64,000 nt of DNA. Source: Sphaerisporangium corydalis (GTDB lineage Bacteria > Actinomycetota > Actinomycetes > Streptosporangiales > Streptosporangiaceae). The notes beneath the pieces were generated by a model. It was given only the letters and a program-made list of their open reading frames with translations. It did not search any database and was not told where the DNA came from. A program made the translations under genes and the position numbers. Positions within the stretch are counted from its first letter, which is position 1, and every line of letters begins with the position of its first letter. Of this stretch, positions 62,985-64,000 are shown piece by piece. The stretch spans positions 176,733 to 240,732 of the forward strand of contig NZ_JANZYP010000005.1 in assembly GCF_025506355.1 (NCBI RefSeq), written 5' to 3'.

Positions 62985-64000
<1,016 letters not shown>

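Overview
The window is chromosomal DNA from a very GC-rich filamentous actinomycete. The GC bias, frequent GTG starts, coenzyme F420 genes, a developmental WhiB protein, LytR-CpsA-Psr and SpoIIM-family proteins all point that way. The protein style suggests the Streptosporangiales (Nonomuraea/Streptosporangium relatives), but the family is an inference. I see no tRNA, rRNA, CRISPR array, prophage or transposase.

Layout. (1) 0-5.5 kb: the 3' part of a LAL-type LuxR regulator, a DUF4242 protein, a lone nucleotidyltransferase gene bracketed by 74-bp inverted repeats, an acetoacetate-decarboxylase-like protein and an MFS exporter. (2) 5.5-23 kb: a cell-surface glycan locus with several glycosyltransferases, an acyltransferase-3 membrane protein, an LCP ligase, two polytopic GT-C-like proteins, two paralogous flippase-like proteins, a methyltransferase, a membrane-anchored protein with two FtsX-ectodomain-like repeats, and GDP-mannose pyrophosphorylase (manC). 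(3) 23-27.3 kb: an orphan PAS histidine kinase, an ECF sigma factor with a CU044_5270-type partner, an AlkA-like DNA glycosylase and a small membrane protein. (4) 27.4-34.2 kb: F420 biosynthesis (fbiC, fbiA, fbiB) with a solute-binding/VWA hybrid protein between them. (5) 34.4-47 kb: a conserved actinobacterial core with a repeat-rich membrane protein, whiB, a 1027-aa glycosyltransferase, a DUF5719 protein, a degenerate zincin, a DUF3499 protein, manB, a Trm112-like protein, an SIS phosphosugar isomerase and a CDF transporter. From memory, this order resembles the M. tuberculosis fbiA/fbiB-whiB2-pmmA-sahH neighbourhood. (6) 47-56.6 kb: MerR regulator, ahcY, a second short SAH-hydrolase paralog, and a complete peptide ABC transporter operon (binding protein, D, F, C, B). 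(7) 56.8-64 kb: RDD, SpoIIM, a NTF2/MecA_N-type penicillin-binding transpeptidase, TetR, DUF58 and MoxR (cut by the window end).

How it fits together. The SIS isomerase, ManB and ManC would give Man-6-P, Man-1-P and GDP-mannose. These feed the glycosyltransferases and GT-C proteins, and the LCP enzyme would attach a finished polymer to the wall. Many genes show a TAnnnT -10 element (often TAGGCT) 6-10 nt before the start codon and no Shine-Dalgarno sequence, which suggests widespread leaderless transcription. The most unusual items are the tandem FtsX-ectodomain protein, the inverted-repeat-bracketed nucleotidyltransferase, the two-type SAH hydrolase pair, the VWA hybrid among F420 genes, and the overlapping divergent leaderless promoters of the RDD and SpoIIM genes.
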